A DNA stretch of 64,000 bases from Parvibaculum sp002684405 (GTDB lineage: Bacteria > Pseudomonadota > Alphaproteobacteria > Parvibaculales > Parvibaculaceae), in the NCBI GenBank assembly GCA_965140395.1, contig OZ223207.1:558001-622000 (forward strand), read 5' to 3'. Below, one piece after another: positions 16,236-25,563 of the stretch. A program made the position numbers and the translations under genes. The number at the start of each line of letters is the position of its first letter. Within the stretch, counting starts at the first letter, position 1. Below the pieces are notes generated by a model. That model had not been told where the DNA came from. It made no database searches and was given only the letters and a program-made list of their open reading frames with translations.

Positions 16236-18122
16236 ATGCAGTTCGATAATCGCGACAACTCACGCTATCAGACCTTCACCCGGCGCGCGGCGCTGCTGGG
16301 CGGCGTACAGGCGCTTGCCTTCGCTACGCTGGCGGGCCGGATGTATTACCTGCAGGTGCTGAAGTCCGACGAGTACCGGATGCTGGCGGATGAAAACCGC
16401 ATCAATGTCCGCCTTCTTGCGCCGCTGCGCGGCAAGATCGTCGACCGTTTCGGCCGCGTGCTCGCCTCCAACCGGCAGAACTACCGGGCGGTGATGATCC
16501 CCGAGCAGACCGACAATATCGAGGAGACGCTGGACCGTCTTTCGCGCATCGTCGAGATCACCGATTACGACCGCAAGAAGATCATGCGTGATGTGAAGCG
16601 GTCGCCGCGCTTCCTGCCGATTACCGTGGCGGAAGATCTGAGCTGGGACCAGTTTGCGCGCGTGAACGTCAACGAGCCCGATCTGCCGGGCGTGCAGCCC
16701 GATGTGGGCGAGACGCGCCACTATCCTTACGGCGAAGACCTTGCCCATGTGGTGGGGTATGTCTCCGCCGTGTCGGAAAAGGAGCTCAAGGCTGCGGGCA
16801 AGGACGAGCCCATTCTGCGCCTGCCGGGTTTTCGCACCGGCAAGCAGGGCATCGAAAAGACCTTCGACAAGGAACTGCGCGGTGTGCCCGGCTCAAGCCA
16901 TGTCGAGGTGAATGCCTATGGCCGGGTGATCCGCGAACTCAGCAAGGATCCCGGCCAGCCGGGCAAGGAAATCGTGCTGACGCTCGACATGGAAATCCAG
17001 GAATTCGCCTGGAACCGCATGAAGGACGAGTCGGCGAGCGCCGTGGTGATGGATATTCATTCCGGCGACGTGCTGTCCTTCGTGTCGACGCCTGCTTTCG
17101 ACAGCAACAAGTTCAACATGGGCTACAGCGTGGCGGATTACAAAGCCCTGCTGGACAACATCCATCTGCCGCTGGTGAACAAGGCGCTGGCGGGGCTTTA
17201 TCCGCCCGGTTCGACCTTCAAGCCCGTGGTGGCGATGGCCGCCGTCGATGCCGGGATCGATCCGAAGGAAACCGTTTACTGCCCCGGCTATTACCGGCTG
17301 GGCGACAGCTTGTTCCATTGCTGGCGGCATGGCGGCCACGGCAACATGAACATGCATGACGCGATTAAACATAGTTGCGACGTCTATTTCTACGATGTCG
17401 CCAAACGTATCGGCATCGACAAGATCGCCGAGATGGCGACGCGATTCGGTCTCGGCCAGACCTATGATTTCGACATTCCCGGCGCGCGGGAAGGGCTCGT
17501 GCCGACGCCGGGCTGGAAGCGCGCCATCAAGGGCGAGGGCTGGCACCAGGGCGAAACGCTCATCACCGGCATCGGGCAGGGCTATCTGCTGGCCTCGCCG
17601 TTGCAACTCGCGGTCATGGTTTCGCGCCTTGCCAATGGCGGCATGGCGGTGACGCCGCGCATTACGCGCGCTGTGGGCGGCGAAATCATCCACCCCGCCA
17701 AGGCCGAGAAGATCGACGTCGATCCCAAGGGCGTGCTGATCGCGCAGGGCGGCATGGATGGCGTGATGAACGAAATCGGCGGCACGGCCTGGCGCTCGCG
17801 TATCCCCGAGAAGGGCATGCATATGGCGGGCAAGACCGGCACGGCCCAGGTGCGCCGCATCAGCCGGGCGGAGCGGGCCAGCGGCGTGCTGAAGAACGAG
17901 GACCTCAAGTGGAAGCAGCGCGACCATGCGCTCTTCATCTGTTTTGCACCGGTGCATGCGCCGAAATACGCCATGGCCGTGGTGGTGGAGCATGGCGGGT
18001 CGGGATCCGGTGTTGCCGCGCCGATCGCGCATGACATCATGTATGAAGTGCTGAAGCGCGACCCGACGCAGCGCCAGGCCTATATGCCGCCCGATGCGGA
18101 TCCGAACCGGGGGAGGGGCTGA
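16236..18122 (+). CDS. mrdA: penicillin-binding protein 2 (elongation transpeptidase)
   Basis: PBP2 cross-links new peptidoglycan during cell elongation in partnership with RodA. The 628-residue protein has an N-terminal membrane anchor (about residues 20-38), the dimerisation domain, and a transpeptidase domain with the active-site Ser326 in STFK, the SCD triad residues at Ser380 and the KTGT motif at Lys533. It sits in the rod-shape operon, and its stop codon shares one base with the rodA start (TGATG), so the two are translationally coupled. All catalytic motifs are intact. Confidence 0.97.
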   Translation: MQFDNRDNSRYQTFTRRAALLGGVQALAFATLAGRMYYLQVLKSDEYRMLADENRINVRLLAPLRGKIVDRFGRVLASNRQNYRAVMIPEQTDNIEETLDRLSRIVEITDYDRKKIMRDVKRSPRFLPITVAEDLSWDQFARVNVNEPDLPGVQPDVGETRHYPYGEDLAHVVGYVSAVSEKELKAAGKDEPILRLPGFRTGKQGIEKTFDKELRGVPGSSHVEVNAYGRVIRELSKDPGQPGKEIVLTLDMEIQEFAWNRMKDESASAVVMDIHSGDVLSFVSTPAFDSNKFNMGYSVADYKALLDNIHLPLVNKALAGLYPPGSTFKPVVAMAAVDAGIDPKETVYCPGYYRLGDSLFHCWRHGGHGNMNMHDAIKHSCDVYFYDVAKRIGIDKIAEMATRFGLGQTYDFDIPGAREGLVPTPGWKRAIKGEGWHQGETLITGIGQGYLLASPLQLAVMVSRLANGGMAVTPRITRAVGGEIIHPAKAEKIDVDPKGVLIAQGGMDGVMNEIGGTAWRSRIPEKGMHMAGKTGTAQVRRISRAERASGVLKNEDLKWKQRDHALFICFAPVHAPKYAMAVVVEHGGSGSGVAAPIAHDIMYEVLKRDPTQRQAYMPPDADPNRGRG

Positions 18123-19273
18123 TGGTCGATTTCAGCCGCTTTACCAGCGGGCGAGACATGCGCATCGGCGAGAAGCTGATCGAGTTCAACTGGGGCTTTC
18201 TGCTGCTGGTCACGCTCATCGCCTGCATGGGCTTTGCCATGCTTTATTCGGTGGCCGATGGCAGCCTGTCGCCCTGGGCCTTCCGGCAGATGATCCGTTT
18301 CGCAGTGGGTGCGGGCATCATGATCGTCGCGGCGATGATTGATATCCGCACCTGGATGCGTTTTGCCTATCCGCTTTATGCCATCACCTTCCTGATGCTG
18401 GTGGCGGTGGAGTTTATCGGCCTGCGGGGAATGGGCGCGCAGCGATGGCTCGATCTCGGTTTCGTGCAGATCCAGCCCTCCGAGCTGATGAAGATCACGC
18501 TGTTGCTTGCGCTGGCGCGCTATTTCCACGGGCTGACGCTGGAAGAGGTTTCGATGCCGCGCCATGTGGTGATCCCGGTTCTCATGATCGGGCTGCCGAT
18601 GGGGCTTGTGGTCATCCAGCCGGACCTCGGCACGGCACTATTGCTGGGCGCGGGCGGCGCGGTGCTGTTTTTCGCGGCGGGGCTTCGCTGGCGCTATTTC
18701 ATCATCACGGGCGCGTCGGCGCTGGCCGCCATTCCGGTGATCTGGAGCCGGCTGCACGATTATCAGAAGAACCGGGTCTTCACCTTTCTCGATCCCGAGC
18801 GCGATCCGCTGGGCGCGGGCTATCACATTCTTCAGTCCAAGATCGCGCTGGGGGCGGGCGGGCTTTTTGGCAAGGGCTTCATGGAGGGCACGCAGAGCCA
18901 TCTGAACTTCCTGCCGGAAAAGCACACAGACTTCATCTTCACCATGCTGGGCGAGGAGCTGGGGCTTGCAGGCGGGCTGGCACTGCTCGGCCTGTATTTC
19001 CTCGTGCTGGCCTTCTCGTTCAATGTGGCGATCCAGTGCCGCAACCAGTTCGGGCGGCTGCTGGCGATCGGCGTGGCGGTGAACTTCTTCTTCTACATTT
19101 TCATCAATGTGGCGATGGTGATGGGCCTGCTGCCGGTGGTGGGTGTGCCGCTGCCGCTCGTCTCCTATGGCGGCACGGCCATGCTGTCGCTGATGTTCGC
19201 CTTCGGATTGATGATGAGCGTCTATATCCACCGGAATGTGGAAATCAGCCGAGGTCCGACCGCTTTCTGGTGA
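18122..19273 (+). CDS. mrdB: peptidoglycan glycosyltransferase RodA
   Basis: RodA is the SEDS-family enzyme that polymerises lipid II into glycan strands for lateral wall growth. The 383-residue protein has about ten membrane helices, the conserved family stretch QPSELMKI in the middle, the large extracytoplasmic loop (AGYHILQSKIALGAGG ... FLPEKHTDFIFTMLGEE) with the catalytic aspartate region, and the C-terminal PLPLVSYGGTAMLS signature. It overlaps the mrdA stop by one base. It is the last gene of the rod operon, followed by the tRNA-Lys gene. Confidence 0.96.
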   Translation: MVDFSRFTSGRDMRIGEKLIEFNWGFLLLVTLIACMGFAMLYSVADGSLSPWAFRQMIRFAVGAGIMIVAAMIDIRTWMRFAYPLYAITFLMLVAVEFIGLRGMGAQRWLDLGFVQIQPSELMKITLLLALARYFHGLTLEEVSMPRHVVIPVLMIGLPMGLVVIQPDLGTALLLGAGGAVLFFAAGLRWRYFIITGASALAAIPVIWSRLHDYQKNRVFTFLDPERDPLGAGYHILQSKIALGAGGLFGKGFMEGTQSHLNFLPEKHTDFIFTMLGEELGLAGGLALLGLYFLVLAFSFNVAIQCRNQFGRLLAIGVAVNFFFYIFINVAMVMGLLPVVGVPLPLVSYGGTAMLSLMFAFGLMMSVYIHRNVEISRGPTAFW

Positions 19274-19433
19274 GGCGCGGGGCGGGCCGAAAAATGACGG
19301 GGCGGGGAAGCGTTCCCCCGCTTGCAAGGGGCCTTCAGCTTTGCTATACGCAGGCTCCTTCACAGGAATTGGTGATCCCACCTCACCGGTCGCTCAGGCG
19401 GCAGGTGATTCCGGCCCCTGAGGGCAGGACGGC

Positions 19434-19509
<76 letters not shown>

Positions 19510-19612
19510 ATTTCCGGATTTTCCCTCTTTGATCCATCTCACATCGGGCCCTTGCGGCTGACGCTATGCTTTTTCCGTTGCGAACCTTCCAATCGGGAAA
19601 ACGAGGCGTCAG

Positions 19613-19957
19613 ATGAAGAATTTCGTGGAAGTCGGGCAGGAGCTTCAGGCGGGGATGGCGAAGCTTGGCGAGGAGGAGCCGGCCGCGATGCAGGCTTTCG
19701 GGGCGCTCATGGGCGCGACCGTCGGCACCGATGGTGCCTTGTCGGTCAAGGTCAAAGAGCTGATCGCGCTTGCCATCGCCATTTCCGTCCGTTGCGACGG
19801 GTGCATCGCGCATCACGTCCGCGCCGTGATCGAGGCGGGGGCGACGCGCGAGGAGTTGATCGAGGTGATCGGCGTCACGCAGCTCATGGGTGGCGGACCT
19901 GCCACTGTTTACGGCATCGAGGCAATGCAGGCCTGGGATCAGTTCCAGAAAGCCTGA
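19613..19957 (+). CDS. AhpD-like carboxymuconolactone decarboxylase family protein
   Basis: This 114-residue all-helical protein has the AhpD core motif: a redox CxxC in CDGC followed by HHVRAVIEAGATREELIE. In AhpD this CxxC and the following histidine relay protons in peroxide reduction. Family members of this size work as small oligomeric peroxidases or as gamma-carboxymuconolactone decarboxylase relatives. The presence of the CxxC favours a thiol redox role. No peroxiredoxin gene is adjacent. The gene ends just before a hairpin shared with the convergent RNA helicase gene. Confidence 0.85.
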   Translation: MKNFVEVGQELQAGMAKLGEEEPAAMQAFGALMGATVGTDGALSVKVKELIALAIAISVRCDGCIAHHVRAVIEAGATREELIEVIGVTQLMGGGPATVYGIEAMQAWDQFQKA

Positions 19958-19962
19958 CATGA

Positions 19963-19996
19963 AAACGGCGCCGGGGTCATCCGGCGCCGTTTCGTA
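19963..19996. terminator. bidirectional hairpin terminator
   Basis: A perfect 12-bp stem (core AACGGCGCCGG / CCGGCGCCGTT) with a 6-base loop lies between the convergent AhpD-like and RhlE-like genes. On the minus strand it is followed by TTTTC, and on the plus strand by a weaker TTTCG. It probably serves both genes, with the better T-tract for the helicase. Confidence 0.75.
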
Positions 19997-20004
19997 TTCG
20001 GGGG

Positions 20005-21369
20005 TCAGCTTGCCGCTGCCGTTGTCCTTTGCCTCTTGCGGGCGCGGGAGCCGGGGCGGTTGGCACCGCGGCTTGCGGGGCCGTCGGGGCGGTGGCCGCC
20101 GCGTTTCTGCGGGCCGCCCTTGCCATTGCTCTTGTTTGCGCTCTTGCCGTTATTGTTTCCGCGGCGGGGAGGGCGCTGGCCTTGCGGCTTCGGCGCCGTT
20201 TCTTCGGGCATTTCCGCGGCCGACTGGCCGAGATAGGGCACGGGGTCCATCACGCCCAGCGGTTTGCGGGTCAGCTTCTCGATGCTTTTGAGATAGCTGC
20301 GCTCCGAACCGTCGCAGAAGGAAATAGCAACGCCGCTTCTCCCTGCGCGTGCGGTGCGGCCGATGCGGTGGACATAGTTTTCCGGTTCATTCGGCAACTC
20401 GTAATTCACGACATGGGTGATGTCGTCGATATCGATGCCGCGCGCGGCGATGTCGGTCGCCACAAGGACGCGCGATTTGCCGTCGCGAAAGCGTCCGAGC
20501 GATGCCTGGCGGGCAGACTGGGATTTGTTGCCGTGAATGGCATCCGATTTGACGCCAGCCTTGTCCAGGATCTGGGCGACGCGGTTCGCGCCGTGCTTCG
20601 TCCGGGTAAAGACGATGACGCGTTCCATGTCGGCGTCGTCCAGAAGACGAAGCAGCAGGTCGCGCTTGCGCTTCCCGTCCACATGCAGCACATGCTGGTC
20701 GATGCGGTCCACCGCAACCGTCTTCGGTGTGACTTCCACACGAAGCGGGTTGTGCAGGACTTCCGCGCCGAGCTTTTCGATCTGCTTGGGCATGGTGGCG
20801 GAAAAGAGGAGCGAATGGCGCTTCTTCGGCAGGGCATTCACGATTTTCTTCACATCGTGGATGAAGCCCATATCCAGCATGCGGTCGGCTTCGTCGAGTA
20901 CGAGGATGCCGGTTTCATGCAGCCGGATGAATCCCTGCTGCATGAGGTCGACGAAACGGCCGGGCGTTGCGACGATGATGTCGACGCCGCTCTTCAGCTT
21001 GCGCACCTGGGCGTTCTGCTTCACGCCGCCAAAGATGACGGTATGAGTGAGCTTCATATTGGCGCCATAGGCGGTGAGGCTTTCGTCGATCTGGATGGCG
21101 AGTTCGCGCGTCGGCGCAAGAATGAGCGCGCGCGGATGGTGCGGCTTTGCGCGGCCCCTGGCCTGCTCGCTCAGAAGGTGAAGGATCGGCAGCGCGAAGG
21201 CCGCCGTCTTGCCGGTGCCCGTCTGGGCAAGGCCCAATACGTCGCGGCCTTCGAGAAGGGCGGGGATGGTGCCGGCCTGAATGGGGGTCGGGTGGGTATA
21301 GCCCTGCGCTTCGAGAGCGCGGGTCAGCGGTTCGGCAAGGCCGAGTTCCGCGAAGGTCTTTTCAGTCAT
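20005..21369 (-). CDS. rhlE: DEAD-box ATP-dependent RNA helicase, RhlE type
   Basis: This 454-residue helicase remodels RNA, typically in ribosome assembly or mRNA decay. All core motifs are visible: Q motif (PTPIQAGTIP), Walker A AQTGTGKT, PTRELA, DEAD, SAT, and the C-terminal HRIGRTARAG. The C-terminal tail (from about residue 385) is low-complexity, rich in Arg, Gly, Pro, Asn and Lys, typical of RNA-binding tails in RhlE proteins. About 250 bases without a gene separate it from the HerA-like gene upstream, which could hold a long cold-responsive 5' UTR, though no specific element was recognised. Confidence 0.9.
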   Translation of the reverse strand: MTEKTFAELGLAEPLTRALEAQGYTHPTPIQAGTIPALLEGRDVLGLAQTGTGKTAAFALPILHLLSEQARGRAKPHHPRALILAPTRELAIQIDESLTAYGANMKLTHTVIFGGVKQNAQVRKLKSGVDIIVATPGRFVDLMQQGFIRLHETGILVLDEADRMLDMGFIHDVKKIVNALPKKRHSLLFSATMPKQIEKLGAEVLHNPLRVEVTPKTVAVDRIDQHVLHVDGKRKRDLLLRLLDDADMERVIVFTRTKHGANRVAQILDKAGVKSDAIHGNKSQSARQASLGRFRDGKSRVLVATDIAARGIDIDDITHVVNYELPNEPENYVHRIGRTARAGRSGVAISFCDGSERSYLKSIEKLTRKPLGVMDPVPYLGQSAAEMPEETAPKPQGQRPPRRGNNNGKSANKSNGKGGPQKRGGHRPDGPASRGANRPGSRARKRQRTTAAAS

Positions 21370-21618
21370 TAAAATCTTTTTCTTTCATGCAGGCGTATGA
21401 CGCCGGTCCGCCTTGATGCGGAACGGTTGTGTGACGCGGGTTGCGTGCCGCGTTCCAACGCGCATGGAATTCGGGAGGGATGTCGAACCGGGGTCAGGCG
21501 GCAGGGAAGCTCCCTTTAAAGGCCGCAGAGCGCGCTACATGGGCTCAACATGCGATAGATGGGGGTTTGCAGGCGCAAAGTCAAACGAATTCGCGCGGGA
21601 GGCGGACGAAAGCGGCAG

Positions 21619-23094
21619 TTATCTGCCCTTTGTGATCGAGCCCAGAATGCCGCGAATGAGTGCGCGACCGATCTGTGTTCCGATGGTGCGCACGACGCTT
21701 TTGGTGAAGGCTTCCGTTGTCGATTGGCGGTTGGAGCGTCGGGGTGCGGCGCGTTTTCTCTCGCGTTCCCGTTCGGCAACGGCTTTTGCCCGTTCGGCTT
21801 CCTGAGTGGCATTCTCCGCCCTGCGCGTTAGGATTTCATAGGCGGACTCGCGGTCGAGACTGTCATTGTAGCGCGAATTGATCGGGCTCGCGGCGATAGT
21901 TGCCCGGCGCTCCTCATCGCTCACGGTCCCCATACGCGAGGCGGGCGGGCGAATGAGCGTACGATCCACCATGCCGGGCACGCCTTTAGCTTCCAGCAGG
22001 GAGACGAGAGCTTCGCCCACGCCGAGTTGTGTGATCACTTCCGTGACCTCGAAAGCCGGGTTCTCACGGAAGGTTTCTGCCGCGGCCTTTACGGCTTTCT
22101 GTTCGCGCGGGGTGTAGGCGCGAAGCGCATGTTGCACACGATTGCCGAGCTGGCCCAACATACTTTCCGGCACGTCGATCGGATTCTGCGTGACGAAGTA
22201 GATGCCGACGCCCTTGGAGCGGATGAGACGGACAACCGTTTCGATGCGGTCGATCAGCGCCTTGGGCGTGTCGTCGAAAAGGAGATGGGCTTCGTCGAAG
22301 AAGAAGACGAGTTTCGGCTTTTCCGGATCGCCGACTTCCGGCAGTTCCTCGAAGAGTTCCGACAGGAGCCAGAGCAGGAAGGTCGAATAGAGCTGGGGCG
22401 TTTCCATCAGCCTGTCGGCGGCGAGCACGTTGATCGTGCCGCGCCCGTCCCATGTGGCGCGCATGAGGTCGGCAAGTTCCAGCGCGGGTTCGCCAAAAAA
22501 CATCTCGCCGCCCTGCTGTTTCAATGTGAGCAGCTTGCGCTGGATGGCGCCGACGGAGGCGGAAGAGACATTGCCGTATTGGGCACCGATGTCCTTTGCA
22601 TTTTCAGCGGCAAAAGTGAGCAGCGCCTGAAGGTCTTTCAGATCGAGAATCAGAAGGCCCTGATCGTCTGCGATCTGAAAGACGATAGAGAGTATGCCTT
22701 CCTGCGCATCGGAGAGGTCGAGCAGGCGGGAAAGCATCAAGGGGCCCATATCGGATATGGTGGTCCGGATCGGATGGCCCTTTTCGCCAAAAAGATCCCA
22801 GAAGATGACGGGGGAGGGGCCCGGCTTGTAGCCTTCGAGCCCCAGCTTTGCCACCCGTTCGTCAACTTTCGGGTTGGGTGTTCCTGCCCGGGAAAGTCCG
22901 GCGAGGTCGCCCTTCACATCGGCGAGGAAAACCGGCACGCCTGCGCGGGAAAAGGCTTCGGCCATGATCTGCAGGCTCACCGTTTTGCCGGTGCCTGTGG
23001 CGCCGGCGATGAGCCCGTGGCGATTGGCGTATTTCAGGAGAAGTTCTTGCGGCCGTTCGCCCGCGCCGATGAAGATACTGCCGGGCTTGTCCAT
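21619..23094 (-). CDS. HerA-like ATPase (DUF853, YjgR family)
   Basis: This 491-residue P-loop ATPase is of the HerA/FtsK superfamily. The Walker A motif GATGTGKT lies near residue 32, Walker B with FFFDEAHLL near residue 262, and FVTQNPIDVPE is the sensor-like segment. The C-terminus (about residues 420-465) is a highly charged helix rich in Glu, Arg and Ala, ending in a hydrophobic GTQIGRALIRGILGSI tail that may touch membrane. Members are widespread with no settled role; hexameric DNA translocation is inferred from the fold. There is no adjacent NurA nuclease, so it is not the archaeal end-resection pair. It is divergent from corA. Confidence 0.85.
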   Translation of the reverse strand: MDKPGSIFIGAGERPQELLLKYANRHGLIAGATGTGKTVSLQIMAEAFSRAGVPVFLADVKGDLAGLSRAGTPNPKVDERVAKLGLEGYKPGPSPVIFWDLFGEKGHPIRTTISDMGPLMLSRLLDLSDAQEGILSIVFQIADDQGLLILDLKDLQALLTFAAENAKDIGAQYGNVSSASVGAIQRKLLTLKQQGGEMFFGEPALELADLMRATWDGRGTINVLAADRLMETPQLYSTFLLWLLSELFEELPEVGDPEKPKLVFFFDEAHLLFDDTPKALIDRIETVVRLIRSKGVGIYFVTQNPIDVPESMLGQLGNRVQHALRAYTPREQKAVKAAAETFRENPAFEVTEVITQLGVGEALVSLLEAKGVPGMVDRTLIRPPASRMGTVSDEERRATIAASPINSRYNDSLDRESAYEILTRRAENATQEAERAKAVAERERERKRAAPRRSNRQSTTEAFTKSVVRTIGTQIGRALIRGILGSITKGR

Positions 23095-23240
23095 TGATCG
23101 CCTCTCTCATTACGACCGGGAAAGATTAGGTTCGGGGCGTAGCGGCTACAAGCCTCATAATCGCCGTCCTTGCTCATTGTGGCGGGCCATGTTTGCAGGC
23201 ATCATCCCGGCACCCAGAATATCGTCCCGGGGGGATTCCT

Positions 23241-24209
23241 ATGATCACCTGTTATGTCCGCGCCAATGGCGGTCTGGCGCCTGTGCCCCAAACGGAGGCA
23301 AACGGGGTGCTGCCCGCGGACACGATCTGGATCGATATGCTCGATCCGACCGAGCAGGAAAGACATTTCATCGACAACGCGCTGGGCCTTGCCATGCCCA
23401 AAAAGGAGATCATGAGGGAGATTGAACCCTCCAGCCGCCTTTACCAGACGGAGGGGGCTTCCTATCTCACGGTGGTCACGCTGACGGCGGCTGACACGCT
23501 GAAGCCGCAAAACGATCCGGTGACTTTTGTCGTGACGCAGAACTTGCTCGTCACACTGCGCTATGCGGACCCGCAACCCTTCCGGAATTTCATCGCCAAT
23601 CTGCGCCGTTATACGCTTACCTGTACCTGCGGGGAAGATGTGATGGCGGCACTCTTCGATGCCATCGTAGCGCGCGTGGCAGATATTCTCGAGAAGGTGA
23701 ACAGCGAGACGGACGACATTTCCGGACAGATATTCCATCGCGACCGTATTTCGAGGCCGGATTATGATGGGGTGTTGCGCCGTGTTGGCCGTAATCAGAC
23801 GGTGACGGTACTCGCGCGGGATAGCCTGGTAAGCTTGGCGCGTGTCGTGACCTTTATGCTGCGGCCGGTGGAAAGCAAACTGCAAAAACAAACAGGCCGT
23901 GCCTTCAAGACGGTGTCGCGTGACATTTCTTCGCTGAGCGACCAGGCAAGCTTCCTGTCGAACAATCTCAACTTCCTGCTCGATGCGACGCTCGGGCTCA
24001 TCAATTCGGAACAGAACGGTATCATCAAGATCTTCTCGGTGGCGGCGGTCGTGTTCCTTCCGCCGACGCTGATTGCGAGTATCTATGGGATGAACTTCAA
24101 GGACATGCCCGAACTCGACTGGCTGTTCGGCTATCCTTTCGCGCTGGGGCTGATGGTGGCTTCGGCTGTCTTCACCTATGTTTTCTTCAAGCGGAAGGGA
24201 TGGCTGTGA
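23241..24209 (+). CDS. corA: CorA-family Mg2+/Co2+ transporter
   Basis: This 322-residue member of the CorA family has a cytosolic funnel domain followed by two C-terminal membrane helices with the selectivity motif YGMNF between them (about residues 287-291). It takes up magnesium passively through a homopentamer. The ATG follows GGGGGGAT. Upstream in-frame codons belong to the intergenic region. The histidine phosphatase gene overlaps its last 10 bases. The N-terminus (MITCYVRANGG) is short compared with E. coli CorA but typical of alphaproteobacterial homologues. Confidence 0.92.
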   Translation: MITCYVRANGGLAPVPQTEANGVLPADTIWIDMLDPTEQERHFIDNALGLAMPKKEIMREIEPSSRLYQTEGASYLTVVTLTAADTLKPQNDPVTFVVTQNLLVTLRYADPQPFRNFIANLRRYTLTCTCGEDVMAALFDAIVARVADILEKVNSETDDISGQIFHRDRISRPDYDGVLRRVGRNQTVTVLARDSLVSLARVVTFMLRPVESKLQKQTGRAFKTVSRDISSLSDQASFLSNNLNFLLDATLGLINSEQNGIIKIFSVAAVVFLPPTLIASIYGMNFKDMPELDWLFGYPFALGLMVASAVFTYVFFKRKGWL

Positions 24210-24811
24210 GCGAGGCGGGCGAGCGGACGGAATGGTACTGGCTTTGCCACATGCCCGCGCAAGGTGCTGAGAAGCGCTATTACGGCCAGCTCGATGTCGC
24301 GCCGCAGCCCGTGCCGCCAGAGCGTGCGGCCCGATTGCAGAAGGTTTTTCCCGATCATGCGGTCTGGGTTTCCTCGCCCTTGTCGCGCGCGGTGACGACG
24401 GCGCTGGCGCTCACCAACGGCAAGCCGCCTATCGCGGTCGGCGATTTCACCGAACAGGATTTCGGCAAGTGGCAGGGGCGGAGTTTCGCCGATGTCTTTG
24501 CGGAAAACCGGACGCTCGACTGGTCGCAGCCGCATGGGATCGTGCCGCCGGGCGGGGAGAGTTTCTACGATCTGGGGGAACGGGTCGCCGATGCGATCGA
24601 CCGGCTGAGCGAGCACTATGCCGGCAAGGCGATTGTCGCGGTTGCGCATCAGAGCATCATCCGTATCGCGGTTGCCTATGCGCTGGAGCTGGAGGCGGAT
24701 CAGGCCTGGCGTGTCAGCGTGGCGCCCTTGTCGCTTACGCGGCTGGGCCTGCAGATCAGGGATGGAAAGAAGCTCTGGTCGGTCGGTTGCATCAACTCGG
24801 AAGTCGCTTAG
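24200..24811 (+). CDS. histidine phosphatase superfamily protein with altered RHG motif
   Basis: This 203-residue protein has the phosphoglycerate-mutase-like fold. Recognisable are YYGQLDVA, SPLSRAVTTA (second phosphate-binding Arg), FGKWQGRSF, GGESFYDLGERV and HQSIIRI (second catalytic His). The N-terminal catalytic RHG triad reads Cys-His-Met (WLCHMPAQG, residues about 14-22). The phospho-acceptor histidine remains, but the first phosphate-binding arginine is lost. It overlaps corA by 10 bases, implying co-expression. It most resembles CobC/alpha-ribazole-phosphatase-like members, but without the Arg a normal phosphatase activity is doubtful. Confidence 0.8.
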   Translation: MAVSEAGERTEWYWLCHMPAQGAEKRYYGQLDVAPQPVPPERAARLQKVFPDHAVWVSSPLSRAVTTALALTNGKPPIAVGDFTEQDFGKWQGRSFADVFAENRTLDWSQPHGIVPPGGESFYDLGERVADAIDRLSEHYAGKAIVAVAHQSIIRIAVAYALELEADQAWRVSVAPLSLTRLGLQIRDGKKLWSVGCINSEVA

Positions 24812-25407
24812 TGAAGCTCCGGGCCCATGCGGGCCGCTTCTTCTTCAAAGCGGGCGAGGATGCGGTTCACATGTTCTTCCATCATCTCCATAGCCTCGAT
24901 GACGGTGGACAGCCGGCTTGACGTGAAATCCTGGAACGAGGCGGCCATATAGATGCCCGCCGCGTGGCTTGCGAGCTCGTCGCAGGTATCCGTTTCGACG
25001 CCTTGGGCGCGCAGTTCGTCGGCGATCTGCTGGATGCGTTCGGCCGCGCCTTGCATGTCGGCTTCGGTGCGCTTGGCCGCTTCGAGCACATCGTCGGCCC
25101 GTTTTGCCGCGTCGATGGCGGTGTCGTCCCGGTTGGTTTCGGCAAGGTCGGTCCGCGCCCGGTCGATCGAGTGCTTCAATTCGTGCAGGTCGTGATAGAT
25201 GAAGCCGAAACGGGCGGAAACCGCCGTCTCGCGTGCGGTCCGGTAAAGTTTTTCCACGGCTTCGATCATGCGGTCGGTGTCGGCGGCGCGGTTGCGGCGG
25301 GAAAATTCGCGCAGGAACCAGCGGCCGCGCTCGGTCTCCTCAACCGCCGCCTCGATCTCCCGGTATTCCTTTTCGTCACCCGATTTATCTTCTGCCCGCT
25401 CGCCCAT
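24808..25407 (-). CDS. CheZ-like protein
   Basis: This 199-residue, almost entirely helical protein resembles alphaproteobacterial CheZ relatives: an N-terminal ETERGRWFLREFSRRNRAADT segment, a long central helix with YHDLHELKHSI, and a C-terminal SFQDFTSSRLSTVIE segment matching the CheZ active-site helix. In E. coli CheZ the catalytic residues are D-x3-Q (DLTGQ); here Asp160 is kept and the glutamine is Ser164. No other chemotaxis genes are in the window. The start follows AGGAGG closely; an ATG one codon earlier is also possible. It may act on another response regulator or have lost CheY-phosphatase activity. Confidence 0.65.
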   Translation of the reverse strand: MGERAEDKSGDEKEYREIEAAVEETERGRWFLREFSRRNRAADTDRMIEAVEKLYRTARETAVSARFGFIYHDLHELKHSIDRARTDLAETNRDDTAIDAAKRADDVLEAAKRTEADMQGAAERIQQIADELRAQGVETDTCDELASHAAGIYMAASFQDFTSSRLSTVIEAMEMMEEHVNRILARFEEEAARMGPELH

Positions 25408-25563
25408 CATGCCTCCTGAGGTCAGGGCATTCTGGGGATAAATCCTTGCGCAATCGTTGACCCGGTTTCCCCGCGATAAAGCGCTTGCGGCCCGATGCGC
25501 CCCGTGCGAGTGAGAACGATCGGTATTTCGGGATAATCGTCGAAAGACGGGAGGAGCGGGCGC

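Noticed and set aside
20029..21372. A 447-codon plus-strand frame opposite the RhlE helicase
   Set aside because: The helicase motifs on the minus strand are complete, and the plus frame mirrors its codon periodicity without any recognisable protein feature.
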